A stretch of DNA of 64,000 nucleotides from Streptococcus gallinaceus (lineage in GTDB: Bacteria; Bacillota; Bacilli; Lactobacillales; Streptococcaceae). The notes under the pieces are model-generated. The model was not told where the DNA came from. It searched no databases and saw only the letters and a program-made list of their open reading frames with translations. Position numbers and translations under genes: made by a program. Where the stretch lies: contig NZ_JALJXU010000001.1 of assembly GCF_024170225.1 (NCBI RefSeq), positions 62,001-126,000 on the forward strand, read 5' to 3'. Within the stretch, counting starts at the first letter, position 1; each line of letters opens with the position of its first letter. This document shows positions 54,197 through 63,443 of this stretch, in pieces.

Positions 54197-56417
54197 AAAA
54201 ACAGGAATTGTCCCCATTCATCTCGCCCTTGTGCTGGTCGCCTATTATTTTCTCCTTTTCCGATTTTCAGTCTGGTCGGTGCTGGTAGCGGCTGGCCTAA
54301 CTATCCGATTTCTGAACATTTACCGAAGAAAATGGCGGCTAGTCTTGCCGATTTTACTCTTTTGTCTTCTCTTTTTTGGCGGTGAAAAATGGCTGGCGCT
54401 GACAAGAGAAGCAGCTGCCCCAGACCAAGTTTCACAACTAGTCATCCTTCCCGATACCATTAAGGTTAATGGAGACAGCCTATCCTTTCGAGGTCAGTCT
54501 CGGAGGCAAACCTATCAAGTGTTTTACAAACTAAAGACTCAAGAAGAGCAGGCCTATTTTCAGAATCTGACCCAATTGATGTCAATAGAAGTTGAAGCCA
54601 CGGTGGAAAAACCAGCTGGGAGGCGCAATTTCAATGGATTTGATTATGCTGCCTATTTGTGGACACAAGGGATTTACAGGACGGTTAGGATTGAAAAGAT
54701 AAAGGCGATTGCTCCGCAAAGGAGCTGGAATCCTCTGGAATGGATTTCGAGTTGGCGTAGACAAGCTTTGGTTCATATCAAACAGACCTTTCCCAGCCCA
54801 ATGAATCATTATATGACCGGGCTTTTATTTGGTCATCTGGATAGTGATTTTGATGAGATGAGCGATATTTACAGTAGCTTGGGAATTATCCATCTTTTTG
54901 CCCTATCGGGTATGCAAGTTGGCTTTTTTATGGACCTTTTTAGGCGATTGCTTCTGCGTTGTGGGCTGCAGCGGGAAATCGTGGACTGGTTGCAGTTGCC
55001 GATTTCTTTTGTCTATGCAGGTTTGACAGGCTATTCGGTATCGGTTATCCGCTCGCTTATTCAAAAAATAGTGGGGAATTTTGGCGTGACACGTCTGGAC
55101 AATCTTGCTCTAACGACCATGCTTTGTTTTCTAATCGCCCCACATTTCCTCTTGACAGCAGGAGGAGTGCTGAGCTTCACTTACGCTCTCTTACTGACCG
55201 TTTTTGACTTTGAAAAATTATCCGGTTACAAGAAAATACTGACAGAAAGTCTGACTTTGTCAGTAGGAGTTCTGCCTGTTTTGATTTTTTATTTCTACAG
55301 TTTTCAGCCGGTTTCCATCCTGCTGACCTTTGTTTTTTCTTTCTTGTTTGACAGTCTGCTCTTGCCTGGACTGACAGCTATTTTTCTGGTTTCTGCCATT
55401 TATCCCTTGACCCAGATCAATATTTTCTTTTCCTTTTTGGAAAAAATCATGCTGGCGCTGGCAGATTGTTTTCCCCATCCTTTGGTGTTTGGCAAGCCAG
55501 ATATTCCTATTTTGCTGGCGCTTCTCATCTTACTGGGGATGACATATGATTTGTGGGGGCAGAAAAAATGGACGCCGGGGCTACTTGCTTGTGCAGCTCT
55601 GCTTTTTTTCCTCACAAAAAATCCTCCCAGCAATGAAATAACGGTGGTGGATATCGGTCAGGGAGATAGTATTTTTTTGCGGGATAAGACGGGGAAAAAT
55701 ATGTTGATTGACGTGGGTGGTCGGGTGAGTTTTGCGGCTAAGGAGGGCTGGCAGGCCAAAAATCAGGAAGTCAATGCGGAGCGGACGCTCATTCCTTATC
55801 TGCGTAGTCGGGGTATTGGGCAGATAGATAGTCTGGTTTTGACCCATACCGATACGGACCATGTGGGGGATTTACTGGCTGTTAGTAAGGCTTTTCGGAT
55901 TGGGACGATTTACGTGTCTCTGGGGAGTTTGAACAAGGCGGATTTTGTAGAAACTCTCAGAAAAACTGGAGCTCATGTAGACGCGGTTGAGGCGGGTCAT
56001 CAGTTTTCGATTTTTGGTTCCAACTTGCAAGTTCTCTATCCTTTTGGCGCAGGAGACGGTGGAAATAATGACTCTGTGGTCTTGTATGGGCAGCTCTTGG
56101 ATAAGCGATTTTTATTCACGGGCGATTTGGAAAAAGAGGGGGAGGAGCAGTTGATTGAGGCCTATCCTGATCTGGCAGTAGACGTCTTGAAGGCAGGGCA
56201 CCATGGCTCAAAAGGTTCATCTGACCCCGCATTTTTAGACCATATTAAGGCTAAGGTGGCCTTGATTTCCGCTGGAGAAAAGAATCGCTACCAACATCCT
56301 CATGAGGAAACCTTGGCACGATTTTCCGACCAAAATATGGCTGTTTTTCGTACAGACCAACAAGGCGCTATCCGTTTCTACGGCTGGAATACATGGAAGT
56401 TGGAGACGGTAAGGTAG
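54180..56417 (+). CDS. comEC: ComEC, competence DNA channel
   Basis: 745 residues from ATG 54180 (MSQWIKKTGIVPI); the longer start at 54057 lies within comEA. About ten membrane helices form the Competence domain (IIHLFALSGMQVGFF near residue 240). The C-terminal metallo-beta-lactamase-like domain (about 490-745) has LTHTDTDHVGD and AGHHGSKGSSD. It carries single-stranded DNA into the cell. It is translated with comEA from the ComX-type promoter. Confidence 0.95.
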   Translation: MSQWIKKTGIVPIHLALVLVAYYFLLFRFSVWSVLVAAGLTIRFLNIYRRKWRLVLPILLFCLLFFGGEKWLALTREAAAPDQVSQLVILPDTIKVNGDSLSFRGQSRRQTYQVFYKLKTQEEQAYFQNLTQLMSIEVEATVEKPAGRRNFNGFDYAAYLWTQGIYRTVRIEKIKAIAPQRSWNPLEWISSWRRQALVHIKQTFPSPMNHYMTGLLFGHLDSDFDEMSDIYSSLGIIHLFALSGMQVGFFMDLFRRLLLRCGLQREIVDWLQLPISFVYAGLTGYSVSVIRSLIQKIVGNFGVTRLDNLALTTMLCFLIAPHFLLTAGGVLSFTYALLLTVFDFEKLSGYKKILTESLTLSVGVLPVLIFYFYSFQPVSILLTFVFSFLFDSLLLPGLTAIFLVSAIYPLTQINIFFSFLEKIMLALADCFPHPLVFGKPDIPILLALLILLGMTYDLWGQKKWTPGLLACAALLFFLTKNPPSNEITVVDIGQGDSIFLRDKTGKNMLIDVGGRVSFAAKEGWQAKNQEVNAERTLIPYLRSRGIGQIDSLVLTHTDTDHVGDLLAVSKAFRIGTIYVSLGSLNKADFVETLRKTGAHVDAVEAGHQFSIFGSNLQVLYPFGAGDGGNNDSVVLYGQLLDKRFLFTGDLEKEGEEQLIEAYPDLAVDVLKAGHHGSKGSSDPAFLDHIKAKVALISAGEKNRYQHPHEETLARFSDQNMAVFRTDQQGAIRFYGWNTWKLETVR

Positions 56418-56485
56418 CGTAGCAATGATTTTCCATTTTCTCAGAAAACTTGTATAATAGTGTATCTAAGAAATGGAGAAAATAG

Positions 56486-57493
56486 ATGATAATCAACTTT
56501 AAAGAAGTATCCACAGCCGGCCTTGAAAGCTCGCCAGTAGCTGCTGCCTTGGCCGGTATGCGTGGCCAATGAAGCCCGTTATTTTTGGAATAAATACAGG
56601 GTGGCATTTGAGACGACACCTGTATCCGAGAAGCCGGACCTGGTGGCAGACATTGATCGCTTGCTCAAAGAAGAGCGGGATTTGACCTTCGCAGTCAAGC
56701 CTCTGGAAATTTCCCAGCTGTTTTTGGAGGACCATATCCTGTGGACGCACGTATTTTACGAGGATGGACTAGCCATCAATATCTTGTACGATATGGATGA
56801 CCGCAAAAAGCAGGCAGTTGGTCTCAAGCTGTCTGACGGCATGGAAGTACCGAGTGAGTTGGTAGACCAGTTCAAGTTTGCCCGTCAGAAGTCCAAGCTG
56901 GCTGGCACCATTCGTGGGTCTTACTTTACCCTCAAAAAAGACCATCAAAGCATGATGAATCGCTGGCTGGACAAGCTACTAGGGGCTACCGATACAGGTC
57001 TTGAAAAGAAGCTGGGTCTGCAGCGGTTTGATAAAAAAGCGGTGCTAGTAGCAAGCAAGGAAGTGTCACCTTTTGATGGCTGGCTTGATTTTACCAGTGC
57101 TGAACTGGCTCAAGCCGACCTCCTTGTCGCCTATGTCTATGACTTGGCACAAATGAAATCGGTCGTCGAGCAGGTCTTGGAAAATAAATCATTGGCGGAT
57201 AATGGGCAGCTTTTCTTGGCTTATCCCAAGCAAAAAAATCCACTCGGGCAGCTTTTAAAAAAGTAGCTGATTATGCTGAGCGGATTGAGGATATTCGTCA
57301 GGCACTTGTAGGAAACCAAACGGCTCTGAATTTTTACGACAGTCTGACATCGGGCTACCAAAAAGACTGGGCTCGTTACGTCTTTTCAGCCAAGCAAGAA
57401 GCCACTCAAACCAAACGGAAGGCTGAAATGGTCGACATATTGAACAAAGGTTTTAAAACTCGTCAGCTTTACCAAGCCTCCTTGAAGAAGTGA
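56486..57493 (+). pseudogene. YdeI/OmdA-like protein gene, two frameshifts
   Basis: ATG 56486 (after GGAGAAAAT) opens MIINFKEVSTAGLESSP and stops at 56572. The next frame takes over at GTGGCCAATGAAGCC (56562) as ANEARYFWNKYRVAFETTP and runs to 57266. The first frame then resumes at 57251 (AFKKVADYAERIEDI) and ends at 57493 in ARYVFSAKQEATQTKRKAE, a C-terminal helix pattern of YdeI/OmpD-associated proteins. Restored, the protein would be about 335 residues. The middle part (WTHVFYEDGLAINILYDMDD) is not recognised. A terminator follows. Confidence 0.78.
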
Positions 57494-57516
57494 GGGAGGA
57501 TACAAAAATATAGTAA

Positions 57517-57552
57517 CTAAAAAGATTAGAACGGTTGTTCTAGTCTTTTTAG
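57517..57552 (+). terminator. Terminator before HAD/LacI operon
   Basis: AAAAAGATTAGAAC with GTTCTAGTCTTTTT around GGTT, one mismatch. Confidence 0.85.
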
Positions 57553-57575
57553 GTTAAAAAAATCAAAAAAAAGGC

Positions 57576-57606
57576 TTGACATGGAACGCGTTCCAGCAGT
57601 TAGAAT
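57576..57606 (+). promoter_or_regulatory. Promoter with LacI-type operator
   Basis: TTGACA (57576-57581) and TAGAAT (57601-57606) enclose a perfect 14-bp palindrome TGGAACGCGTTCCA (57582-57595) with a central CG, as bound by LacI-family repressors. The LacI-type gene downstream is the obvious candidate, implying autorepression. CcpA is a less likely alternative because the site departs from cre in its arms. Confidence 0.8.
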
Positions 57607-57637
57607 GAAATCATAAATGGAAAGTGAGGCAATACAA

Positions 57638-58444
57638 ATGAACATCAAGCGTATTTTTGTGGATATGGATGGGACTTTACTGAATAGTCAAGGACGAGTA
57701 AGTAAGTCCAATGCTGACCTGATTCGTCAGGCTCAAATTCCTGTGACTTTGGTATCAGCGCGTTCTCCTATGGAGATGAGAGAAGCGATTGAGGCGCTAG
57801 ATTTATCGGATGTGCAGGTGGGTTTTAATGGCGGGTTGATTTATCGCTGGCAAAATGGCTGCGTGCAACCACTCCATGCGGAAGTTATTCAGCAACAAAC
57901 AACTGCGGAAATCTTGCACCAGGTGAGAAAGCATTTTCCGTTTGTCAGTCTTTCTTACTATGATCTGAACAACTGGTATTGTGATAAAATAGATGAAGGT
58001 ATCCGCTATGAATATGAATTAACCAAGTGTCAACCGACTTTCATAACAGATGGTACAATTTTTCTCAAAGGTGGGATAAACATTTTCAAAATCATGATGA
58101 TTACCTTCGAGGAGGAAACCATGCAGATTTTGGAGAAGTTTTTACAGAGTTTATCCATCAAGGCGGTCAGTATCCAGCGCTCGGGGAAATTTTATCTAGA
58201 GATTACCCATGCTCATGCGAAAAAGTCAAAAGGAATTAACTATATTTTCAAAAAAGAAAAGCTGAGTAAGACTACTACAGCCGCATTTGGAGATGGGTAT
58301 AATGACATTCCAATGCTAGAAATTGTGGGGTATCCGATTGTTATGGAAAATGCGATGGCGGATATCAAGACGATAGCTTATCAAGTAACCAAGTCAAATG
58401 ATGATGATGGTGTAGGGTATGGAATCCATCAGTTTTTGAAGTAG
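57638..58444 (+). CDS. HAD-superfamily (Cof-type) sugar phosphatase
   Basis: 268 residues from MNIKRIFVDMDGTLL. The ATG at 57638 has GAGG ten bases upstream; the in-frame ATG at 57617 lies only about ten bases after the -10 box and has no ribosome site. HAD motifs: DMDGT (nucleophile Asp8 or so), VSARS, the catalytic Lys region (KKSKGIN) and FGDGYNDIPML. Cof-type cap. Likely dephosphorylates a sugar phosphate; the neighbouring LacI regulator suggests sugar-related control. Confidence 0.87.
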   Translation: MNIKRIFVDMDGTLLNSQGRVSKSNADLIRQAQIPVTLVSARSPMEMREAIEALDLSDVQVGFNGGLIYRWQNGCVQPLHAEVIQQQTTAEILHQVRKHFPFVSLSYYDLNNWYCDKIDEGIRYEYELTKCQPTFITDGTIFLKGGINIFKIMMITFEEETMQILEKFLQSLSIKAVSIQRSGKFYLEITHAHAKKSKGINYIFKKEKLSKTTTAAFGDGYNDIPMLEIVGYPIVMENAMADIKTIAYQVTKSNDDDGVGYGIHQFLK

Positions 58445-58466
58445 TAATGAGAGAAAGGAGTCAGGA

Positions 58467-59399
58467 ATGACCTCTATCAGTGATATAGCAAAGAAAGTTG
58501 GCGTTGCAAAGTCAACAGTCTCTCGTGTTTTGAATAATCATCCACATGTATCTGTTGAAACTAGAAGAAAGGTACTTGCAGCAATGTCGGAGTTAGATTT
58601 TGCCCCTAATCAGGTTGCAAGAGATCTAGCCCGTGGAAAAACATTCAAGGTAGGAGTTGTCATTCCGCATACACGACATCCATATTTTACCCATTTGATC
58701 AATGGTTTGTTGGACGCGGCTAAGCTATCAGACTATCAATTGGTCATGATGCCGTCGGATTATCACCGGACATTGGAACGTTCCTATTTGGAGCAATTAC
58801 GGCAAGGAGCTATTGATGCTTTGATTTTCACTTCACGTGCACTTGAGATAGACGAGATTGAAAACTATGCAAAATATGGACAAATTGTGCTTTGTGAAAA
58901 ATTACTAGAGCAAACTAGCCTATCATCTGCTTATGTAAATCGATTGCCCTCCTATCGGGAAATGTTTGAAGCTGTCAGTCAACAAGGGTTGACACAGGGA
59001 GTCTTACTTTTTTCACGGAATAATTCAGACTCTGCCACATGGAAAGCAGCCACTCAAGCATTTGAAGAAGTGTTTGAAGAGCTGCCATTGGCGACATTTG
59101 GTCAGATACATGATATCCAAGACGGGTTAAACATTGTAGACGAGTTGATAAAATTTCCACGACTGGAGTGGATTTTAGCTACCAGTGATGATGTAGCTGC
59201 AGGTATCCGCGAGGCCTACCAATCTTTGGACATACCTTGCCCAGTTTTAATCGGTCAGGAAAATCTTTTGTCTAGTAAATTGCTAGGGATGGCTACTATA
59301 GACCACCAATCTTACCAACTTGGAAAATTGGCATTTTCACAAGCACTATCGAAGCAAGTCGGACAGAAGCAATTGTTGTCGAAATGTATTTTCAGATAA
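58467..59399 (+). CDS. LacI-family transcriptional regulator
   Basis: 310 residues. HTH TSISDIAKKVGVAKSTVSRV with the following NNHPHVS, hinge helix region PNQVARDLARGKTFKVGVVIP, then effector domain. At the end FSQAL is followed by KCIFR, somewhat shorter than usual (about 330). It follows the phosphatase after AAAGGAG and probably binds the palindrome in their shared promoter. The effector is unknown. Confidence 0.9.
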   Translation: MTSISDIAKKVGVAKSTVSRVLNNHPHVSVETRRKVLAAMSELDFAPNQVARDLARGKTFKVGVVIPHTRHPYFTHLINGLLDAAKLSDYQLVMMPSDYHRTLERSYLEQLRQGAIDALIFTSRALEIDEIENYAKYGQIVLCEKLLEQTSLSSAYVNRLPSYREMFEAVSQQGLTQGVLLFSRNNSDSATWKAATQAFEEVFEELPLATFGQIHDIQDGLNIVDELIKFPRLEWILATSDDVAAGIREAYQSLDIPCPVLIGQENLLSSKLLGMATIDHQSYQLGKLAFSQALSKQVGQKQLLSKCIFR

Positions 59400-59458
59400 C
59401 GAAAAGTCTAGATAGGTAAGTTTTTATGTTATAATTATTGTCTGGAAAAGGAGAATCG

Positions 59459-60179
59459 ATGTTTCAAAGAGATGATTTTTCGACTCGTTTGCTGGAGTTA
59501 GGGGTAAAACCTGGTATGCGTGTTTTGGATGTTGGGTGTGGGAACGGCGAGTTTACTCGTCTTGCTGCTGAAGTGCTGGGTGCAAACGGTCAGCTTATCG
59601 GCATAGACCAGAATAGTGGGGCTCTGTCTCAGGCAAAAGGGGTCGAAAGCCTCCTTCCTAATTCAATACCTAGAAGCGGATATAGCAGCTCTGCTATTTG
59701 ACAAGGCGAGCTTTGATGCTATCATCGGTCGACGCGTGCTGATGTATCAGAAAAATCCGCTAGAAATTCTAGCCTATTTGCGACAATTTCTAAAGCCGGG
59801 TGGTATCCTGCTCTTTCAAGAGAGTGATGCTGAGAGTATGCGTTTGAAAAATGAGCAGTTTACCCAACTTAATCAAGCTCAAGAAATGGTTTGGGAAACG
59901 GTCGCGCGTGAAGGTGGGCATATTCATATAGGAAGTCAGCTGTATGGTATGATGGCAAAACTCGATTTACAGGTTGAGCACTTGATTTCAGAAAATGTCC
60001 TTCAGACCAAGGAAACGGGCACTGACCTCGGTTGGCTTTTGGATGTGATGCGTGGTCGGATTAGTCAGCATTTTGATATGAGTCAGCTAGACACAGCTAA
60101 TTTCCAAACTGAACTAGAAACAGTTGATCAGGCATTTGTACGCGATATTCATTACGGCATTGTTGGTAGAAATGTGTAA
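59459..60179 (+). pseudogene. Class I SAM-dependent methyltransferase, frameshifted
   Basis: ATG 59459 follows AAAGGAGAA and reads MFQRDDFSTRLLELGVKPG, then motif I VLDVGCGNGEF and IGIDQN. After SQAKG near 59640 the frame is lost and ends at 59701. The continuation, IQYLEADIAALLFDKASFDAI, with the post-motif LKPGGILLFQESD and the rest to 60179, is in another frame. One indel between about 59640 and 59665 explains it. The intact enzyme would be about 240 residues with an unknown methyl acceptor. Confidence 0.85.
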
Positions 60180-60244
60180 GGGCGGCTTGTCACTGAAGAA
60201 ATTTCCAGATTCAAGTAAGCAATGCACCTGATATGTAGACAAAG

Positions 60245-60271
60245 AAAAAACGGAGAAGTCTCCGTTTTTTC
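60245..60271 (+). terminator. Bidirectional terminator, methyltransferase / YhgE
   Basis: AAAAAACGGAGA and TCTCCGTTTTTT around AG, between convergent genes. Confidence 0.88.
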
Positions 60272-60273
60272 TT

Positions 60274-62721
60274 TTATAAATCTTCTTGGTCACGATAGAT
60301 CAACAATGCCAGTACCATAAATCCGACGAGGAAGCAGGCGAGGTGCGTCATTTGGGAAGAAACATTTCCTGTTAGCGAAATAGTTTCTCTCAGTCCAGAT
60401 ACAGAGTAGGTCATTGGAAGATAAGGTTGGATTTTTTGGAAGAAGGAGCGGCTGAGCTCGATTGGGTAGGTACCTGCACTAGAACCCAGTTGCAAGAGCA
60501 AGAGAATGAGTGAGGCATAAGAACCGAAGCGATTGTGCCAGCCAACCAAGGCTGTTACTAAGGTCATCAGTGTCCAACTAGCCAAAAGTGTCATGCCGAG
60601 TGTGAGGCCTTCGTGGCTTGGTTCAATACCAATCATACGGATTGCAAAGTAGAGGATAATGGCTCCAGCAGTTGCAATGGTACCATTGATGAAGAGCTTG
60701 TTGCGGGCCCATTGCCAGCGATTTTCAGGATGACGACCAGATAAGGCTTTGGCAAAGAGAACGTTAGCTGAGAGGGCTACAACCATCATCGAAACAGACA
60801 TCATGTAAGGAGCCATTCCGACACCATTATTTTTAACATTGTCTTTGTCTTGGTGTTTGATGGTAACAGGGTTAGAAACCGTTTTTGCATTTTCATCTGT
60901 TGTAGAGACGATAGAAAGCTGTTCGCTAGCTGCGCGTAATGATGAAGTGAGGTTGTTGGTACCTGCATTGAGAACGGCTAAACCATCGGTCAGAGTTTGA
61001 CCGCCATTGGCTAATTTGGTTGAGCCGTCAGCGATTTGTCCAGCGCCATCAGCAAGTTTGTTAGCTCCCTCTGTCAATTGACCAGAGTTACTTGCGAGTT
61101 TGTCGGCACCAGCTGAAGCACTTGCTGTACCAGACTTGAGTTGGTCAGATTTGCTTTGTAGAGTGAGAGCGCCGCTTGTCAATTGGGCAACACCACCTGT
61201 GTACTGACGAGCCCCTATCAATAGGCGGTCAGATCCATCAGAAACTTTGGTTTGTAATGTCGTGATACCAGCTGCTAATTGTTGGCTACCTGGCAGCATT
61301 TGCTGGTTAACAGCAGTATTGACGCTTGATAGGCCAGTTTGAAGGGTCTGAATACTTGTTGCAGCACCAGGAAGTGCTTGACTAGAGGCAGTTGCAAGTT
61401 GGTTGATACCTGCTTTTAAGTCACCTAAGGAAGCAACTTGTCCTTGGATAGTTTGTAGTGAGCCAGACATGGCTTGTACATTTTGCAAAATAGCTTGCGC
61501 TGCACTGGCAGTGCTAGAAGGAGCATTCGTGATAGCAGTTGAGATTTCAGCTTGTTGTTCAGCTGTCATAGCTTGGTAAGCAGTTGTTGATTGGACGGCT
61601 GTCAAACTAGCGGTTTTGTCCGCTTGGCTGTTGGCCAGGATGGTTTTAGCTTGCCCGGCAATGGTAGTCAGAGTTGTGACAATTGTTGAAGTATCAGGGG
61701 TTTCTCCAGCATTTAGCTGGCTATTGATGGATTGTAGGCCATCGTTGATTTTTGGAAGAGCAGCCTTGATTTGGTCAAGAATTGTTGTTTGCTCACTAGA
61801 TGGAGTCACTTTTGTCGCTAATTCTTGCAAACCAGCTGATAGGCGATTGGAGCCATCGACGAGTTTTTGAATTTCGCTTGAGCCATCCTTGAGCTGCTGG
61901 ATACCAGCCAGGAGCTCTTGCGACTTGTTATCCAGTGTCTGCGCTCCATTTGTCAATTGGCTGACGCCGTCTGTATAGGCTGTGACACCTGATGACAGAG
62001 TTCCTAAGCCGGAAGCCAGACTTCCCACACCATTTGTATAGGTAGAAAGACCGCTATTCAAAGTAGTTGCACCTGCTGCGAAGGTTTGAATAGATGAGGA
62101 CAAAGTGTTAAGATTACTTGTCAATGTTTGGCTACCATCTTGTAGCTTGGTTGTCCCATCAAGGAGTTGTTGTCCGCCATCTGCAGCTTGATTCATCCCT
62201 GAGTTGAGCTTGGTCATGTTTTTGAAGACGGAAGAAGTGTAGGTCTCAGTGACGCTTTTGGAAACTTTTTCCTTGAGTTTGGCCATGGCAGATTCGCTCA
62301 TTTTTGCTGAAACGAAACTGTGACCTTGAGTGGTTTGATAGGTGATGGTCAATTTTTGAGGATTTTTCGTCATCAAAGTTGTAGCTTTCTCAGAAAGATC
62401 TTCTGGGAAAGTAATAACCATGTAGTAGTCCCCTTTTTCCAATCCTTTTTCAGCCTTGGTTGAAGAAACAAAATGGAAATCCAGGTTCTTGTTTTTAGAC
62501 ATGTTGTCCACCATATCTTGTCCGATGTGGATGGATTTATTGTCTAGGGTAGCAGTGTGGTCTTGGTTGACAACCGCGACGGGGAGATTTTCCAGATTTC
62601 CATAGGGGTCCCACATGGAGGATAGGAAAATAACATTATATAGGGTAGGAATCAGAGCGACTCCGACCAGGGTAATCATGGACATAGGCTTTTTGAGCAG
62701 TCCTTTTAATTCTTCTAACAT
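60274..62721 (-). CDS. YhgE/Pip-domain membrane protein
   Basis: 815 residues. A first membrane helix (about 15-35) is followed by a large extracellular region with many repeats of the type L-x-x-G-x-x-x-L (for example LLDGTTKLQDGSQTLT and TLSSGVTAYTDGVSQLT), forming a coiled coil. Five C-terminal helices follow (about 625-810). This is the YhgE/Pip (phage infection protein) and ABC-2-like family. Roles proposed elsewhere include phage adsorption and type VII secretion. It has a divergent TetR regulator. Confidence 0.9.
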   Translation of the reverse strand: MLEELKGLLKKPMSMITLVGVALIPTLYNVIFLSSMWDPYGNLENLPVAVVNQDHTATLDNKSIHIGQDMVDNMSKNKNLDFHFVSSTKAEKGLEKGDYYMVITFPEDLSEKATTLMTKNPQKLTITYQTTQGHSFVSAKMSESAMAKLKEKVSKSVTETYTSSVFKNMTKLNSGMNQAADGGQQLLDGTTKLQDGSQTLTSNLNTLSSSIQTFAAGATTLNSGLSTYTNGVGSLASGLGTLSSGVTAYTDGVSQLTNGAQTLDNKSQELLAGIQQLKDGSSEIQKLVDGSNRLSAGLQELATKVTPSSEQTTILDQIKAALPKINDGLQSINSQLNAGETPDTSTIVTTLTTIAGQAKTILANSQADKTASLTAVQSTTAYQAMTAEQQAEISTAITNAPSSTASAAQAILQNVQAMSGSLQTIQGQVASLGDLKAGINQLATASSQALPGAATSIQTLQTGLSSVNTAVNQQMLPGSQQLAAGITTLQTKVSDGSDRLLIGARQYTGGVAQLTSGALTLQSKSDQLKSGTASASAGADKLASNSGQLTEGANKLADGAGQIADGSTKLANGGQTLTDGLAVLNAGTNNLTSSLRAASEQLSIVSTTDENAKTVSNPVTIKHQDKDNVKNNGVGMAPYMMSVSMMVVALSANVLFAKALSGRHPENRWQWARNKLFINGTIATAGAIILYFAIRMIGIEPSHEGLTLGMTLLASWTLMTLVTALVGWHNRFGSYASLILLLLQLGSSAGTYPIELSRSFFQKIQPYLPMTYSVSGLRETISLTGNVSSQMTHLACFLVGFMVLALLIYRDQEDL

Positions 62722-62794
62722 AGTTAACCTCTTTTAGACACATTGTTTAAAAAATATGATAGAATATATTATACACGTAGCAGAACAAAAAACA

Positions 62795-62806
62795 AGTTTT
62801 AAAACT
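62795..62806. promoter_or_regulatory. Palindrome in the YhgE/TetR divergent promoter
   Basis: AGTTTTAAAACT is a perfect 12-bp palindrome in the 135-bp region between the divergent genes, a candidate TetR operator. AT-rich, so chance occurrence is possible. Confidence 0.45.
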
Positions 62807-62856
62807 GGTATTTGGACATCATGTATAAAATTGTCAAAAAATTGGAAAGGGAAATT

Positions 62857-63408
62857 ATGGCAACAGATCATCGGAGAGAGCGGACGAAAAAAGCAATCGA
62901 GCAAGCAATGGTAGATTTGCTCAAACACCAGAGTTTTGATGAGATTTCAACCAGTCAATTAGCCAAGACTGCGGGCATTAGTCGCTCTAGCTTCTATACG
63001 CATTACAAGGATAAATATGAAATGATAGACCGTTATCAGCAGATTCTTTTTAGCAAATTAGAATATGTCTTTGATAAAAATGAATTTCAAAAAGAGAAGG
63101 CCTTGCTGGAAATTTTCGAGTTTTTGGACAGAGAGTTTTTATTTGCTGCGCTATTAACACAGAACGGAACCAAGGAAATTCAGACCTATATTCGCAACAA
63201 ATTGCAGACCATGATTTCAAAAGAGCTTTACGATGACTATCCAAATTTGGACAAGGTACCAATCGAAAAACTCTACAATAGTGTCTATCTCAGCCATGCC
63301 ATTTTTGGGATTTACCAGATGTGGATTACCCGTGGGAAGAAGGAGACAGCAGAGCAGATGACACAGATTCTCATCAATATGCTTCCACGATTCACAGACG
63401 AACAATAA
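62857..63408 (+). CDS. TetR/AcrR-family transcriptional regulator
   Basis: 183 residues from ATG 62857 (MATDHRRERTKKAIEQAM), with GGAAAGG upstream; earlier in-frame ATGs at 62812 and 62821 are less likely. N-terminal HTH: FDEISTSQLAKTAGISRSSF then YTHYKDK, typical TetR. The C-terminal ligand domain is related to the TetR_C_7/DhaS-like group. Divergent from yhgE, which it probably represses. A hairpin (63408-63443) ends both this gene and the convergent ATPase. Confidence 0.88.
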   Translation: MATDHRRERTKKAIEQAMVDLLKHQSFDEISTSQLAKTAGISRSSFYTHYKDKYEMIDRYQQILFSKLEYVFDKNEFQKEKALLEIFEFLDREFLFAALLTQNGTKEIQTYIRNKLQTMISKELYDDYPNLDKVPIEKLYNSVYLSHAIFGIYQMWITRGKKETAEQMTQILINMLPRFTDEQ

Positions 63409-63443
63409 AAATAACCCAAGCCTTTAAGCTAGGTTATTTTTTT
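63408..63443 (+). terminator. Terminator between TetR gene and ABC ATPase
   Basis: AAAATAACC with GGTTATTTT around an imperfect inner stem (AAGC...GCT), with T-run; works in both directions. Confidence 0.7.
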
